The notes below the pieces were generated by a model. That model did not search any database and was not told the origin of the DNA. It worked only from the letters and a program-made list of their open reading frames with translations. Source: Calditrichota bacterium (GTDB lineage: Bacteria; Electryoneota; RPQS01). Taken from it: a DNA stretch of 64,000 bases. The stretch spans positions 930,001 through 994,000 of the forward strand of contig JACJVZ010000001.1 in NCBI GenBank assembly GCA_020637445.1, in the 5' to 3' direction. This document shows, piece after piece, positions 34,509 through 44,900 of the stretch (the first letter of the stretch is position 1; every line of letters starts with the position of its first letter). The position numbers were made by a program, and so were the translations under genes.

Positions 34509-35806
34509 TAGAACGCTATTCACGCGAACCCATGGCGTCCTTGTGGACGGAAAAAGCTCGATATGATAGTTGGCTGCGAGTCGAAATTGCCGCGCTCAGG
34601 GCCCGCGCCGAACGCGGCGAAATAGATGCCAAGGTTGTCGACCAAATCGCCAACTCTGCCCGTTTTACCATTCAGGAAATCCACGAAGTGGAAGCTGAAG
34701 TCCACCACGACGTGATCGCTTTCCTGACGGTAGTTGCAAGGTATGTCGGCGCAAATTCGCGGTTAGTACATCTCGGGTTGACATCTTCGGACGTCGTAGA
34801 CACGGCTTTCGCGCTGCAAATTCAGCGGGCTGGAGTGTTGCTGCTTGAGGATATCGAAGCACTGCAAATTGTCCTGCGTCGCAGGGCGCTCGAGTTTCGC
34901 CGCACGCCGGCGGTTGGCCGGACTCACGGTATTCACGCGGAGCCGACGGTCTTTGGACTAAAATTCGCGCTCTGGGCCGATGAGTTTTCTCGTCACGAAA
35001 CGCGGCTCCACGAAACATTGTCTCGAGTGGCTGTAGGCAAATTGTCCGGTGCAGTTGGGAATTATGGACACACGGACGCTGATCTTGAAGAGCGCGTCAT
35101 GTCCAACCTTGGAATCGGAGTAGCGCCGATTTCAACGCAGGTACTAAGCCGCGATCTGCACGCTGAATTTTTGAATCTTTGTGCGTTAATCGGCGGCACG
35201 GTCGAAAAGATCGCCGTCGAGATCCGGCATTTGCAGCGGACGGAAGTCAGCGAAGCCTTCGAGCCTTTTGGCAAGAAACAAAAAGGCTCTTCGGCGATGC
35301 CTCACAAGCGAAATCCTATACTTTGCGAGCGCTTGACCGGCATGTCGCGTATGATCAGAGGCTACGCGCTGGTCGGTATGGAAAATATCGCGCTGTGGCA
35401 TGAACGCGATATCTCGCACTCTTCGACCGAGCGCGTGGTGTTTCCGGACGCATGTATCGCATTGGACTATATGCTGCACCTGCTTTTGCGGGTTATTGAC
35501 GGATTGGAAGTGGATCAAGAGCAACTTCGACGAACAATCTTCATAACTCAAGGTGCGCTCGCGTCAGAGAAAGTACTGCATGCGCTTATTGAAAAAGGCT
35601 GGCTGCGGGAAGATGCTTATGCCGCCGTGCAGAAATCTGCACGAGCCGCAATCACAGAGCGTCGTTCCATGGCCGAGTTACTTAAGGAGAATTCCGCGGT
35701 TGTTGATGTACTGGGTGTCAACAAAATCGACGAGCTTGTGAAACTTGAACCGGATTTCGAAACAGCAGACGGCATTCTCCGTAGGCTGGGAATCTTGGAA
35801 GGATAA
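34505..35806 (+). CDS. purB: adenylosuccinate lyase
   Basis: 433 residues, ATG 34505 overlapping the protease stop. Splits fumarate from adenylosuccinate and from SAICAR in purine synthesis. The fumarase-superfamily signature GSSAMPHKRNPI is present, with HLGLTSSDVVDTA and GRTHGIHAEPTVFG earlier. First of four purine genes in this stretch (purB, purC, purS, purQ). Confidence 0.97.
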   Translation: MIERYSREPMASLWTEKARYDSWLRVEIAALRARAERGEIDAKVVDQIANSARFTIQEIHEVEAEVHHDVIAFLTVVARYVGANSRLVHLGLTSSDVVDTAFALQIQRAGVLLLEDIEALQIVLRRRALEFRRTPAVGRTHGIHAEPTVFGLKFALWADEFSRHETRLHETLSRVAVGKLSGAVGNYGHTDADLEERVMSNLGIGVAPISTQVLSRDLHAEFLNLCALIGGTVEKIAVEIRHLQRTEVSEAFEPFGKKQKGSSAMPHKRNPILCERLTGMSRMIRGYALVGMENIALWHERDISHSSTERVVFPDACIALDYMLHLLLRVIDGLEVDQEQLRRTIFITQGALASEKVLHALIEKGWLREDAYAAVQKSARAAITERRSMAELLKENSAVVDVLGVNKIDELVKLEPDFETADGILRRLGILEG

Positions 35807-35809
35807 AAG

Positions 35810-36526
35810 ATGAACCTTGACAAACTTGAGTTGCTGGTTCAAGGCAGTTCAAAAAAGCTGTACGCTACGAACAGGCCGAGTTACGCGATTCTTGAATTCA
35901 CGGACGACGCAGGCAATCCCCGCGAATCGCGCAAAACCTCCTTTTCTGGAAAAGGTGAAATCAATTGTGGTGTTTCGAGCTTCCTATTTCAGTATCTCGA
36001 AAACTACCACGTTCCCACACACTTTGTCGAGCGCCAGTCGCCTACAGATATGGCGGTTCGTCGCGTAGAGATGTTCGACATTAAGGCTATTGTATATAAC
36101 GTCGCGACGGGAGAATTCGCGCGTCGCTTTAGACTGGACGACGGTAGGCCGTTGGACTATCCGGTCGTCGAGTACTTTTTGAAAGACCCCGCGTTGAACA
36201 ACCCGATGGTCAACGAAAGTCACGCTGTAGCCTTGGGCTACGGTCGTTCCGACGATCTGCGCACGATGCAGCGAATCGCCACCAAGACGAACGCGGTCTT
36301 GAAATCGCTCTTCGAACGACGTGGTTTGATTTTAGTCGAGTTTGAATTGGAATTTGGCGACGCGGGCGACCATCTCTGTATAGGAGACGAATTGACCGCT
36401 GACACGTGCAGAGTTTGGGATCGTAAAACGAATCGTAAACTTGACCGCGACCGCGCGCTGCAGGATCAGGCCGGCGTCGAGCGCGCCTATCGTGAACTGC
36501 TTGAACGGCTAACCAGCGCCGCATAA
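35810..36526 (+). CDS. purC: SAICAR synthetase
   Basis: 238 residues from ATG 35810. Joins CAIR and aspartate using ATP in purine biosynthesis. The ATP-binding opening QGSSKKLYATNRPSYAILEF and KTSFSGKGEINCGVSSFLF is typical, followed by VRRVEMFDIKAIVYNVATG and the late SAICAR-synthetase section LGDAGDHLCIGDELTADTCR-like region with DRKTNRKLDRDR. Normal length, three bases after purB. Confidence 0.94.
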   Translation: MNLDKLELLVQGSSKKLYATNRPSYAILEFTDDAGNPRESRKTSFSGKGEINCGVSSFLFQYLENYHVPTHFVERQSPTDMAVRRVEMFDIKAIVYNVATGEFARRFRLDDGRPLDYPVVEYFLKDPALNNPMVNESHAVALGYGRSDDLRTMQRIATKTNAVLKSLFERRGLILVEFELEFGDAGDHLCIGDELTADTCRVWDRKTNRKLDRDRALQDQAGVERAYRELLERLTSAA

Positions 36527-36530
36527 GATC

Positions 36531-37181
36531 ATGAGTTTTGCTCGCGAAGCATGGCCGCTTGTACTCCCGCCGTTTGTTGTGGGAATCGGACTTCTTTGGT
36601 GGAGTTGCGGAGGAACTTCTGTTTGGCCGCAAGTCTCCGGATGGATTCTCGTCGTGTTGGCAATTGCAATCCTGTTGTTTTTCCGTGACCCTCAGCGGAC
36701 GCCTCCGTCTGACCCGACGTTGGTCGTTTCGCCGGCGGATGGAGTTGTGGTGGAAACTACGACGCTTGACAGCGGTGAGAAGTTCGTCGCGATCTTTCTT
36801 TCAGTGTTTGACGTCCATGTCAACCGTGCGCCGTACGGAGGAAAAGTCAAACAGGTGACGAACAAGCCAGGAACGTATCGCCATGCCAATTCAAAGGAAG
36901 CTGCGACAGGCAACGCGCGCATCGATGTCGATATTGAAACGACGCACGGCATGATGCGGTTCAGCCAAATCTCCGGACTCGTCGCCCGCAAGATTTCTTG
37001 CAGAATAAAGCCCGGAGACACCGTGTCGACTGGGGAACGGTTTGGATTGATTTATTTCGGATCACGGATGGAAATAGTGATGCCCGCCTCGGCGGACATC
37101 AAGACAAAAGTGGGTGAACGCGCGGTTGCCGGAGAAACCGTTATCGCGGCGTTTGGCGGGGAACACAAAACAAGGAGCTAA
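36531..37181 (+). CDS. psd: phosphatidylserine decarboxylase proenzyme (short form)
   Basis: 216 residues. Decarboxylates phosphatidylserine to phosphatidylethanolamine with a pyruvoyl group formed by self-cleavage at a Gly-Ser bond. The likely site is FGSRMEIVMP near residue 175. Two membrane segments lie at the N-terminus, then VVSPADGVVVETTT and FLSVFDVHVNRAPYGGKV, as in the short type II family. pssA, which makes its substrate, follows directly. Confidence 0.93.
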   Translation: MSFAREAWPLVLPPFVVGIGLLWWSCGGTSVWPQVSGWILVVLAIAILLFFRDPQRTPPSDPTLVVSPADGVVVETTTLDSGEKFVAIFLSVFDVHVNRAPYGGKVKQVTNKPGTYRHANSKEAATGNARIDVDIETTHGMMRFSQISGLVARKISCRIKPGDTVSTGERFGLIYFGSRMEIVMPASADIKTKVGERAVAGETVIAAFGGEHKTRS

Positions 37182-37182
37182 G

Positions 37183-37923
37183 TTGCGACATCTCGCAAAT
37201 ATATTGACGTCACTGAATCTGGTCTTCGGTTTCTTCTCGATGATGCTTGCGATCGACGGAAGAATCGAAGTTGCCGCATGGTTGATTATCTTGGCTGTCG
37301 TGATGGACGCGTTCGACGGAAAAGCCGCGAGGTTTTTTGGAGCGTCGTCACCAATGGGCTTGCAGTTTGATTCGCTTGCCGACGTAGTCTCAATGGGAGT
37401 CGCGCCGTCAATCCTCGCTTACGCGGCCGCTTTCCGCGAAGATTCCCTCTTAGGCATGATTGTCTGCACAGTCCCCGTATTGGCCGCCGCCTATAGGCTT
37501 GCACGGTTCAATGTCCGTGCTGCGAGCCGGGCAAGCGCGTACGAAGGACTCACGTCGCCGCTGCATGCAAGCCTTATCGCTACCTTCATCTTGATGAATT
37601 ACAATTTGTGGGGCGGGGTAGTGACACCCGAAGTCTTGGCGGGCCTGCTTGTCGTAACGTCTCTGTTAATGGTCAGCAAGATTCCGTTGGCCGGACTTCC
37701 ACGGTTCACGTTGCGCGAGCACGGCCGAAACCTCCGTAAAGTCGCGATTCTCGTATTGGCTATTGTCGTTGGTGCGCTTAACCCACCGTTGTTCGGTTTT
37801 CCGATCATCCTGATGCTTTGCGTAACCGCGGCGATCGCTGGACAAATACAATCGCGCAAATCGCCGCGTATTCTCGATGAAGATATCTCAGAACCCATTT
37901 CCACAGGACTGAAGAAGCTGTGA
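37183..37923 (+). CDS. pssA: CDP-diacylglycerol--serine O-phosphatidyltransferase
   Basis: 246 residues from TTG 37183. I chose this start because AAGGAG (37172-37177) lies five bases upstream and it follows the psd stop by one base; the longer frame from 37114 is inside psd. It makes phosphatidylserine from CDP-diacylglycerol and serine. The CDP-alcohol phosphotransferase motif D-x2-D-G-x2-A-R-x8-G-x3-D-x3-D reads as DAFDGKAARFFGASSPMG then LQFDSLADVVSMG. About six to eight membrane helices. Confidence 0.93.
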   Translation: MRHLANILTSLNLVFGFFSMMLAIDGRIEVAAWLIILAVVMDAFDGKAARFFGASSPMGLQFDSLADVVSMGVAPSILAYAAAFREDSLLGMIVCTVPVLAAAYRLARFNVRAASRASAYEGLTSPLHASLIATFILMNYNLWGGVVTPEVLAGLLVVTSLLMVSKIPLAGLPRFTLREHGRNLRKVAILVLAIVVGALNPPLFGFPIILMLCVTAAIAGQIQSRKSPRILDEDISEPISTGLKKL

Positions 37924-38159
37924 AAGCAAAAGTCATCGTCAAATTAAAAGACACCGTTTTAGACCCGCAGGGACAGGCGATTCAACAGCTCCTCGAACAA
38001 CGCGGATATAAGAATATCGCCGATGTTCGCGTCGGGAAGTTCATAGAGTTCGATCTCGACGGCATGAAACCCGAGGATGGCGAAAAGATGCTCGCTGAAA
38101 TTGCGGACCGTGTGTTGGCCAATCCCATAATTGAATCGTTCCAGATCGAGGCCCAGTGA
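37920..38159 (+). CDS. purS: phosphoribosylformylglycinamidine synthase subunit PurS
   Basis: 79 residues from GTG 37920, overlapping pssA by four bases. Small structural subunit of the three-part FGAM synthase (PurS, PurQ, PurL). Typical features are VIVKLKDTVLDPQGQAIQ and VRVGKFIEFDL. purQ overlaps its end; purL is not in the window. Confidence 0.94.
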   Translation: MKAKVIVKLKDTVLDPQGQAIQQLLEQRGYKNIADVRVGKFIEFDLDGMKPEDGEKMLAEIADRVLANPIIESFQIEAQ

Positions 38160-38875
38160 GCATCGCGGTTATCACCTTTCCCGGTTCAAACTGTGACCGA
38201 GATTGTCTGCATGTGTTGCAGAATGTCGTCGGCGCTCCCGCACGCATGGTCTTTCACAAAGACACCGAATTGGGTGACGACTGCACAGGCGTGCTCGTTC
38301 CCGGCGGATTCTCCTACGGCGACTATCTGCGCGCAGGAGCACTGGCTAAAATTGCCCCGGTCATGCCAGCCATCAAACGATTCGCCGATGCGGGCGGCCC
38401 GGTGCTTGGCATTTGCAACGGTTTTCAAATTCTCTGCGAGGTCGGACTGCTTCCCGGAGCGCTGATGTTGAACAAAACGCTGCGGTTCATCTCGCGCCAC
38501 GTTGACATGCGTGTTGAGAGCAGCGATACGTTATTCACCCGGTATCTGTGGCAGGATCAGATCATTCGCATGCCCATTGCGCACGCGGAAGGCAATTTTT
38601 TCGCCGATCCCGACACACTCGCGAAACTCTCTGCCAACAACCAAATCGTTTTTCGCTATGTTGGACCTGAGAGACATGACGCTCCGGCAGGAAATCCCAA
38701 CGGCAGCGCCATGTCCATCGCCGGAATTGTCAACGAAGCGGGGAATGTCTTGGGCATGATGCCCCATCCCGATCGTGCCAGTGAGGCCGTACTTGGCTCT
38801 ACCGACGGTCTACCTATCTTCCGCGCCTTCGCGGAGGCCGCCTTGCATTCCTCTCGAATCGATTTCTCAGCCTAA
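38156..38875 (+). CDS. purQ: phosphoribosylformylglycinamidine synthase subunit PurQ
   Basis: 239 residues from GTG 38156. Glutaminase subunit that supplies ammonia to PurL. The class I amidotransferase triad is present: Cys in LGICNGFQILCE and His/Glu in GMMPHPDRASE. The N-terminus reads VITFPGSNCDRDC and the middle VPGGFSYGDYLRAGALAKI, both standard. Confidence 0.96.
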   Translation: MSIAVITFPGSNCDRDCLHVLQNVVGAPARMVFHKDTELGDDCTGVLVPGGFSYGDYLRAGALAKIAPVMPAIKRFADAGGPVLGICNGFQILCEVGLLPGALMLNKTLRFISRHVDMRVESSDTLFTRYLWQDQIIRMPIAHAEGNFFADPDTLAKLSANNQIVFRYVGPERHDAPAGNPNGSAMSIAGIVNEAGNVLGMMPHPDRASEAVLGSTDGLPIFRAFAEAALHSSRIDFSA

Positions 38876-38876
38876 T

Positions 38877-39140
38877 ATGAATCTCGGCGCAAGCGAACTT
38901 TTTCTCGTCTTAGTCGTCATCTTGCTACTCTTTGGCGGAAAACGACTGCCCGAAACTGCCCGTCAATTGGGACGCGGTATCCATGACTTGCGTCGGTCTT
39001 ACCTTGATATTAAGCGCGAAGTCTCCGAACCCTTTACGCAGCCGCATACTACTCAATCCACCGCGAACAAACAGAGCTTGAATGCTCCGCCGAATACCCA
39101 GCCCAGAACAGATTCGGAAGAACCCCCGCAGGCTTCCTGA
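38877..39140 (+). CDS. tatA: TatA/E-type twin-arginine translocase subunit
   Basis: 87 residues from ATG 38877, one base after purQ; the longer frame from 38775 is inside purQ. One N-terminal membrane helix (SELFLVLVVILLLF) is followed by FGGKRLPETARQLGRGIHDL, the TatA amphipathic helix pattern, and a polar Gln/Thr/Pro-rich tail. It forms the pore of the Tat pathway for folded proteins. tatC is not nearby. The gene end overlaps gatA by 59 bases. Confidence 0.9.
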   Translation: MNLGASELFLVLVVILLLFGGKRLPETARQLGRGIHDLRRSYLDIKREVSEPFTQPHTTQSTANKQSLNAPPNTQPRTDSEEPPQAS

Positions 39141-40506
39141 TATTGTCAGCCAATCGTTAGCAAGCGCCCGAGAACTTAGCTCTTTGGGTGCTTTTGTGTC
39201 ATTGTTGGATGACCGTGCGCTTAAGCAAGCTATGCAAGTGTCTGCGCGATTGCAAGCCGGAGAAGAGCTGCCCTTGGGCGGATACGTCGTCGCGGTCAAG
39301 GACAACATTGCCATCCAGGACGAAGCACTGACATGCGGATCAAAAATCCTTGATCGTCATCCAGCTACGTTTACTGCAACTGTTGTCGAACGTCTCGAGG
39401 CAGCCGGTGCGGTCATTATCGGGAAGACAAATCTCGATGAGTTTGCGATGGGATCGTCGACCGAAAACTCCGCCTTGGGGCTTACGCTGAATCCTTATGA
39501 TCCCGGTCGTGTACCCGGCGGATCGTCTGGCGGAAGCGCCGTTGCAGTGGCATCCGGAATATGCCATGCGTCACTCGGGAGCGAAACTGGCGGAAGTGTA
39601 AGACAACCTGCGGCTTTCTGTGGAATCTGCGGGCTGAAGCCGACCTATGGACGGGTTTCGCGTTATGGATTGGTGGCATTCGGTTCTTCGCTCGATCAAG
39701 TTTCGCCGTTTGCTGCTGATTGCAGCGGTTTGTTTGATATTATCAAGGCGATCTCCGGTTCTGATCGGCGTGATGCGACTTCGTCTGGTGTCAAAGTCTC
39801 GTCTTCAGCGGCTTTATCCAAACTAAACCGCCCCTTAAGAATCGGCTTAGTCACGGATTTTCTCGAACACGAAGCGTTAGAACCCTCGGTCGCAAAAGCT
39901 GCAAATGAGGCGATTGCGGCGCTTGAAAAAGCAGGGCACAAGTTAACACGCATAAGCCTGCCTGACGTCGGCTTTTCTATTCCGGTGTACTACATTGTCG
40001 CCACCGCAGAAGCCAGTTCAAACCTTGCCCGTTTCGACGGAGCACGCTACGGTTTTCGCAGTCCCGATGTCACGGATTTGGCATCCGTCTACGATAATTC
40101 TCGCGGTGAAGGTTTCGGCAAAGAAGTCCGCCGCCGCATCATGATGGGTACGTATGTATTGTCGTCGGGATACTATGACGCCTATTACAAAACTGCATTG
40201 AAAGTCCGCCGCATAATCACGAACGAGCTGCTTGCGGCGCTGAAAGAAGTCGATCTTCTTTTTACGCCGACAACTCCGAGTCCTGCCTTCAAGTTCGGCG
40301 AGAAAGTCGATGACCCTATCGCGATGTATTTGTCTGACATCTTCACGGTCCCTGCAAATCTCGCAGGCATTCCCGCGTTGTCCGTGCCGTGGAGCCAAGA
40401 CGAAAACGGCTTGCCCATAGGTTTGCAGCTCATGGGGTCGCATTTCGATGAGGAGCTGTTGCTCCAGGCCGGAGCGCTCTTGGAAGAACTGAGACCGAAA
40501 GCCTGA
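39082..40506 (+). CDS. gatA: Asp-tRNA(Asn)/Glu-tRNA(Gln) amidotransferase subunit A
   Basis: 474 residues from ATG 39082, the only good start before the conserved region, overlapping tatA by 59 bases. Amidase-signature enzyme that releases ammonia for GatB. The Ser-cisSer-Lys triad is visible in VAVKDNIAI (Lys), then VPGGSSGGSAVAVASG and LGSETGGSVRQPAAFCG (Ser residues). The first 30 residues do not look family-like and may reflect a start further in. gatB begins within its stop codon; gatC is not in the window. Confidence 0.95.
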   Translation: MLRRIPSPEQIRKNPRRLPDIVSQSLASARELSSLGAFVSLLDDRALKQAMQVSARLQAGEELPLGGYVVAVKDNIAIQDEALTCGSKILDRHPATFTATVVERLEAAGAVIIGKTNLDEFAMGSSTENSALGLTLNPYDPGRVPGGSSGGSAVAVASGICHASLGSETGGSVRQPAAFCGICGLKPTYGRVSRYGLVAFGSSLDQVSPFAADCSGLFDIIKAISGSDRRDATSSGVKVSSSAALSKLNRPLRIGLVTDFLEHEALEPSVAKAANEAIAALEKAGHKLTRISLPDVGFSIPVYYIVATAEASSNLARFDGARYGFRSPDVTDLASVYDNSRGEGFGKEVRRRIMMGTYVLSSGYYDAYYKTALKVRRIITNELLAALKEVDLLFTPTTPSPAFKFGEKVDDPIAMYLSDIFTVPANLAGIPALSVPWSQDENGLPIGLQLMGSHFDEELLLQAGALLEELRPKA

Positions 40507-41939
40507 TGCAAGGTTACGAACTAATTGCCGGGCTCGAAATTCACGCCCAACTTCAAACGCGCACGAAAGCGTTTTGCCGTTGTGAAAGCAAGTACGGCGC
40601 ACCACCGAATACGCTTGTATGTCCGGTATGCTTAGGTACGCCCGGTGCTCTGCCCGTCTTGAATAAAGAAGTCGTTGCTCAAGCGGCAAGACTTGCTTCG
40701 GCACTCGGCGCTGAAGTTCATTTGCATTCGCGATTCGATCGCAAGAACTATTTCTATCCCGATCTCCCCAAGGGATATCAAATTTCACAGTTTGACAGGC
40801 CTTTCGCGACGGGTGGCCACCTTGAAATAGTCGTCAGCGGATCATCTCGGGTAGTCAACATTACTCGTGCGCACATCGAAGAAGATGCCGGCAAATCCAT
40901 GCACCTCGAAGACGGTTCCACGATTGTCGATCTGAATCGTTGCGGTATTCCGTTAGTCGAGATAGTATCAGAACCCGATTTCCGTTCGCCGGAAGAGTGC
41001 GGGGCGTACTTGTCAGCCATGCGCGAGCTTTTGCGTTTCATAAACGTCTGCGATGGCAACATGGATGAAGGTTCTCTCCGGTGCGACGCAAACGTTTCAG
41101 TCCGCAAATTTGGCGAACCGGACTTCCGTGAACGTTGCGAAATGAAGAATCTGAACTCAATTCGCAATGTTGAACGAGCTGTGGCCTCGGAAATGAAACG
41201 TCAAATTGAAATCTACGAGAGCGGCGGTACGATTCAACGGCAAACATTGCACTGGGACGAACAGGATGAACGCCTGATTCCGATGCGCGTGAAGGAAGGT
41301 TCAGATGACTACCGCTATTTTCCTGAGCCCGATCTGCCCGAACTTAAAATCACGCAAGCATACGTGGATGACATTCGCGCTGCTATGCCCGAGTTGCCCG
41401 AGTCCCGCCGCAGAAAGTACCGCGAATACGGGTTGCATGAGGAAGCTGTCTACCTTTTGGCCACGGATCGAGGTTTGAGTGATTACTTTGAGGCCGCGAT
41501 CGTCAATGGCCGTTCGCCCCTGACCGTGGCCGCATGGGTGCAAGGTGATATTCAACGCATACTAAAAGAGCAAAATCTCGACATCACGGATTTCAAAGTC
41601 GAGCCAAGTCGCTTGGGCGACTTAATTGATGCGGTGGAATCAAAGAAGATAAACCGCACGACTGGGAAAGAGCTTTTGCGCACGATGTTGTCTGACACAC
41701 GTTCCGTCGCAGATCTGATCAAGACAAGCGGCGCTCAGCAAATTGGGGACACCGACAAGATTCGCGAAATCATCATGGGTGTTCTTTCTGCAAGTCCGGA
41801 CGAGCTGGCAAAATACAAAGCAGGCAAGACCAAAATGGTCGGCTATTTTATGGGGCAGGTCATGCAGGCCACAAAGGGGCAGGCCGACCCCCAGTTGGCT
41901 AAAGACCTATTGATGGAAATTCTTAACTCGCAAAGTTAG
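40506..41939 (+). CDS. gatB: Asp-tRNA(Asn)/Glu-tRNA(Gln) amidotransferase subunit B
   Basis: 477 residues, ATG 40506 overlapping the gatA stop. Kinase/transamidase subunit that turns mischarged Glu-tRNA(Gln) or Asp-tRNA(Asn) into the correct product. The zinc-site cysteines CRC and CPVC lie near the N-terminus after GLEIHAQLQTRTKAF; LDLNRCGIPLVEIVSEPDF-like core and the C-terminal YqeY-like domain (GKELLRTMLSD...) are present. Confidence 0.96.
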   Translation: MQGYELIAGLEIHAQLQTRTKAFCRCESKYGAPPNTLVCPVCLGTPGALPVLNKEVVAQAARLASALGAEVHLHSRFDRKNYFYPDLPKGYQISQFDRPFATGGHLEIVVSGSSRVVNITRAHIEEDAGKSMHLEDGSTIVDLNRCGIPLVEIVSEPDFRSPEECGAYLSAMRELLRFINVCDGNMDEGSLRCDANVSVRKFGEPDFRERCEMKNLNSIRNVERAVASEMKRQIEIYESGGTIQRQTLHWDEQDERLIPMRVKEGSDDYRYFPEPDLPELKITQAYVDDIRAAMPELPESRRRKYREYGLHEEAVYLLATDRGLSDYFEAAIVNGRSPLTVAAWVQGDIQRILKEQNLDITDFKVEPSRLGDLIDAVESKKINRTTGKELLRTMLSDTRSVADLIKTSGAQQIGDTDKIREIIMGVLSASPDELAKYKAGKTKMVGYFMGQVMQATKGQADPQLAKDLLMEILNSQS

Positions 41940-41946
41940 GGAGACA

Positions 41947-44900
41947 ATGCAACTAATCTCACTTCAAATATCGGGTTTCAAATCGTTCGCCAACGAGACG
42001 AAAATCCAATTCGCTCCCGGCGTAACAGGCGTGGTCGGTCCCAACGGGTGCGGCAAGTCCAACGTGGTTGACTCGCTACGTTGGGTTCTCGGCGAGCAGC
42101 GCTCTTCCGTATTGCGCGGCGAACGAATGGAAAACGTAATCTTCAACGGAACGGTAAAGCGCAAGCCCTTGAACTTGGCTGAAGTGCGTGTGAAATTTGA
42201 CAACACGAGCGGCCGCATTAATCTTCCGTATACGGAAATTGAAATTGCCCGGAGACTGCATCGCGACGGCACGAGCGAATACCTGATAAACAACAATTCC
42301 TGCAGACTTCGTGATATCACGGATATGTTGCAGGACAGTGGATTGGGACCGAACGCGTACACGATTCTCGAGCTGAAAATGATTGAGGATATTTTGCGTG
42401 AGGATGGAGAGGGGCGCCGTCAACTCTTTGAAGAAGCGTCGGGAATCGCGAAGTACAAATTGCGTCGCCGCCAAGCGCTCTCAAAACTCTCACAAACTGA
42501 AGATGATCTGTTAAGACTTGCCGACATCATCGCCGAAGTTGAGCGTCAGGTTGCCTCGCTGAAGCGGCAAGTCAGTCGCGCCAAGCGCTATCAAGAACTG
42601 ACCGCTGAGTTGAAACGATCGGAAATCGCGTTCTCTGTTCATGAGTTTGACCGGTTAGAAGCTGAGCTTCAGCCGATGCGCCAAGCGCTTTCAGATGCAT
42701 CCGGGCACGCGGAGGGCAGCAATACCCACTTGCGTCAGTATGAAGCCAAAGTCGAGCAAATGCGCACCGAACAAATCGAGAGCGACCAAAAACTCTCGCA
42801 GCTTCGTCAAGAACTTCAAGAATCCGTCGCGGCAATTTCCGCGCTTGAAGCGGAGAAAGCTGGCGCAGAAGCTCGTTTGAGCGCCGCCAAAGAGGGACTC
42901 GACCGAGCGCAAAGGCAGGTCATTCTCTCAAAAGATCGTCTGAACACGCTCATGCTAAGGAAGGAAAGCCTTGCAAAAGACCGTTCAGAAGCACAAACTG
43001 AGCTCGAGGCCGCCCAAGCACAGGTAGACGAAGCGGAGAAGAAGTTTCAAGCCGCGCAGTCTGCTCTGAAATCACTTGAGTCAACGTACAAGGAAACTGA
43101 CGCACAGCTTGCATCGCGGAATAGAGAGCAAGCGTCGCTTGAAAGTGAGCGCGCAAAACTGCTTGAGGCTGTGGCCCGTCAAAAAGGCCGCAGGGAAACG
43201 GCGTTTCAATCCCGCGAGCAGATCGCACAGGAGAAACTCGATCTGGAGAAACAAGAAGGCGATCTTGCTGTCCGATTGAAAGATGCAGAATCGGCAGTCG
43301 CAAATGCGAAGGACGCGCAAGAGAAGCACTCTGTCTTTGGCGAGTCTATTGATTCGCGCAAGGCAGAGCTAAGCTCCCGAATAGACGAAACGAGCAGACT
43401 TCTACATGCGACGACATCGCATATCAACCTATTGCAGACTCTCGAACAGCGTGGCCCGCGTGGAACGTCACAACTAAAGCTGTTGCGAGACAAGCTCAGT
43501 TCACCGAAACTTGTGGCGGACTTTGCCGTAGTAGATGAAAAGTACAGTCGCGCCATACATGCGGCACTCGGAAATTCGGCTTATCATATCATGCTCGAAT
43601 CCGAAGGTGATATGCACGACGCTCTAAGCGTACTTCAATCTTCCGAAGCCGGAAAGTGCGGATTCAAACTGCCCTTCACTTCTGAGCCGCGGACAAAAAG
43701 GGAAGCACCGGATGGCAGTTTGGGTTGGGCTTTCGAATTTGTGGATAGCGGCGACGAGAGCTCTGCACTAAGAGTTCTTCTTGAAAACTGCTTGCTTACG
43801 CAATCCTTGGATGCTGCCCTGAAGCTGCGAGACTTCATTGCCGAGCATCGTTGTCGGGCGGTTACTTTGGACGGAGATTGGCTCGACTGGACCGGGCTAT
43901 GCTACGCCGGAAGCCTTGAGAAGGACACGCCCAGCGACCTTGGGCTGCTGCGGCAAATCGAGAAACTAAAGGAGACTCTCCAAGAAGTACAATCTGAACG
44001 CGCAGCACTGAGCGAGCAGTTTGAAAACACCAAGCAGTCTCATGCGGAATGGAAGAGCAAACTCTCGGAACTAACCGCTGAAACTCAGAAGTTGTCTGAC
44101 TCGGTTGCGAAGCTCCGCTCCGAACAGCTTCGCTTTGACACCTTGAAATATGCCCTTCACCAACGCGATGAAGCCGCGGTAAAGCTGATCGCCGAGAGCG
44201 AAGAGTCGGAGCGCTCACTTCGCAGCGATATTGACCGCCTCGTCGGAGCGTTAGATCAAAGCCGGGCAGCGATTGCCGAAACACAAAAAGAAATTGAAAA
44301 TCTTTCCGAGGAAGTGTGGCAAGCTCGGCAGGAAAACGGCAGTGCCCGCGACGCATATCACGATCGCGCCCGCGCCATGGACGCGGTCAGGCATCGCCTG
44401 CAGTTGCTGGACGCGGAAGCCGAACGTTTGGCGTCGACGGAAACCGAGTTGACGGAAACGATCCGTACGAACACGGAACAAGGCGAGTCGTCGGCAAACA
44501 CGATCTCGACGACGGAAAACCTTCTCCGCGATGTGGCAGTCAAACTCAAAGAACTTTTTATTACTCGAGATGCGCGCTACAAAGTAGTTGATGAAGCGCA
44601 GCGAAGCAAGGACGAGGCCTCCGGTGAAGTCCGCGCGATGGAAGATCAACTCAAACGTCTGAGATCGAGTCGAGAGGCCGCGATCGAGGACCAACGCAAA
44701 ATCGAAATATCCATCGCCAAGATCGAAGGCGAACTCGAATCGCTCGTCATGTCCGCGAGAAATCACTACAACCTCGAACTGTCCGGCCCCAATGCCGCGA
44801 GTCTTGCTGAGTTTCGAGAAGTTGAGACCAGTGCGGAGAAAATAAACGATCTTAAGACAAAGATCGACAACCTCGGTACGGTCAACTTGCTTGCGGTCGA

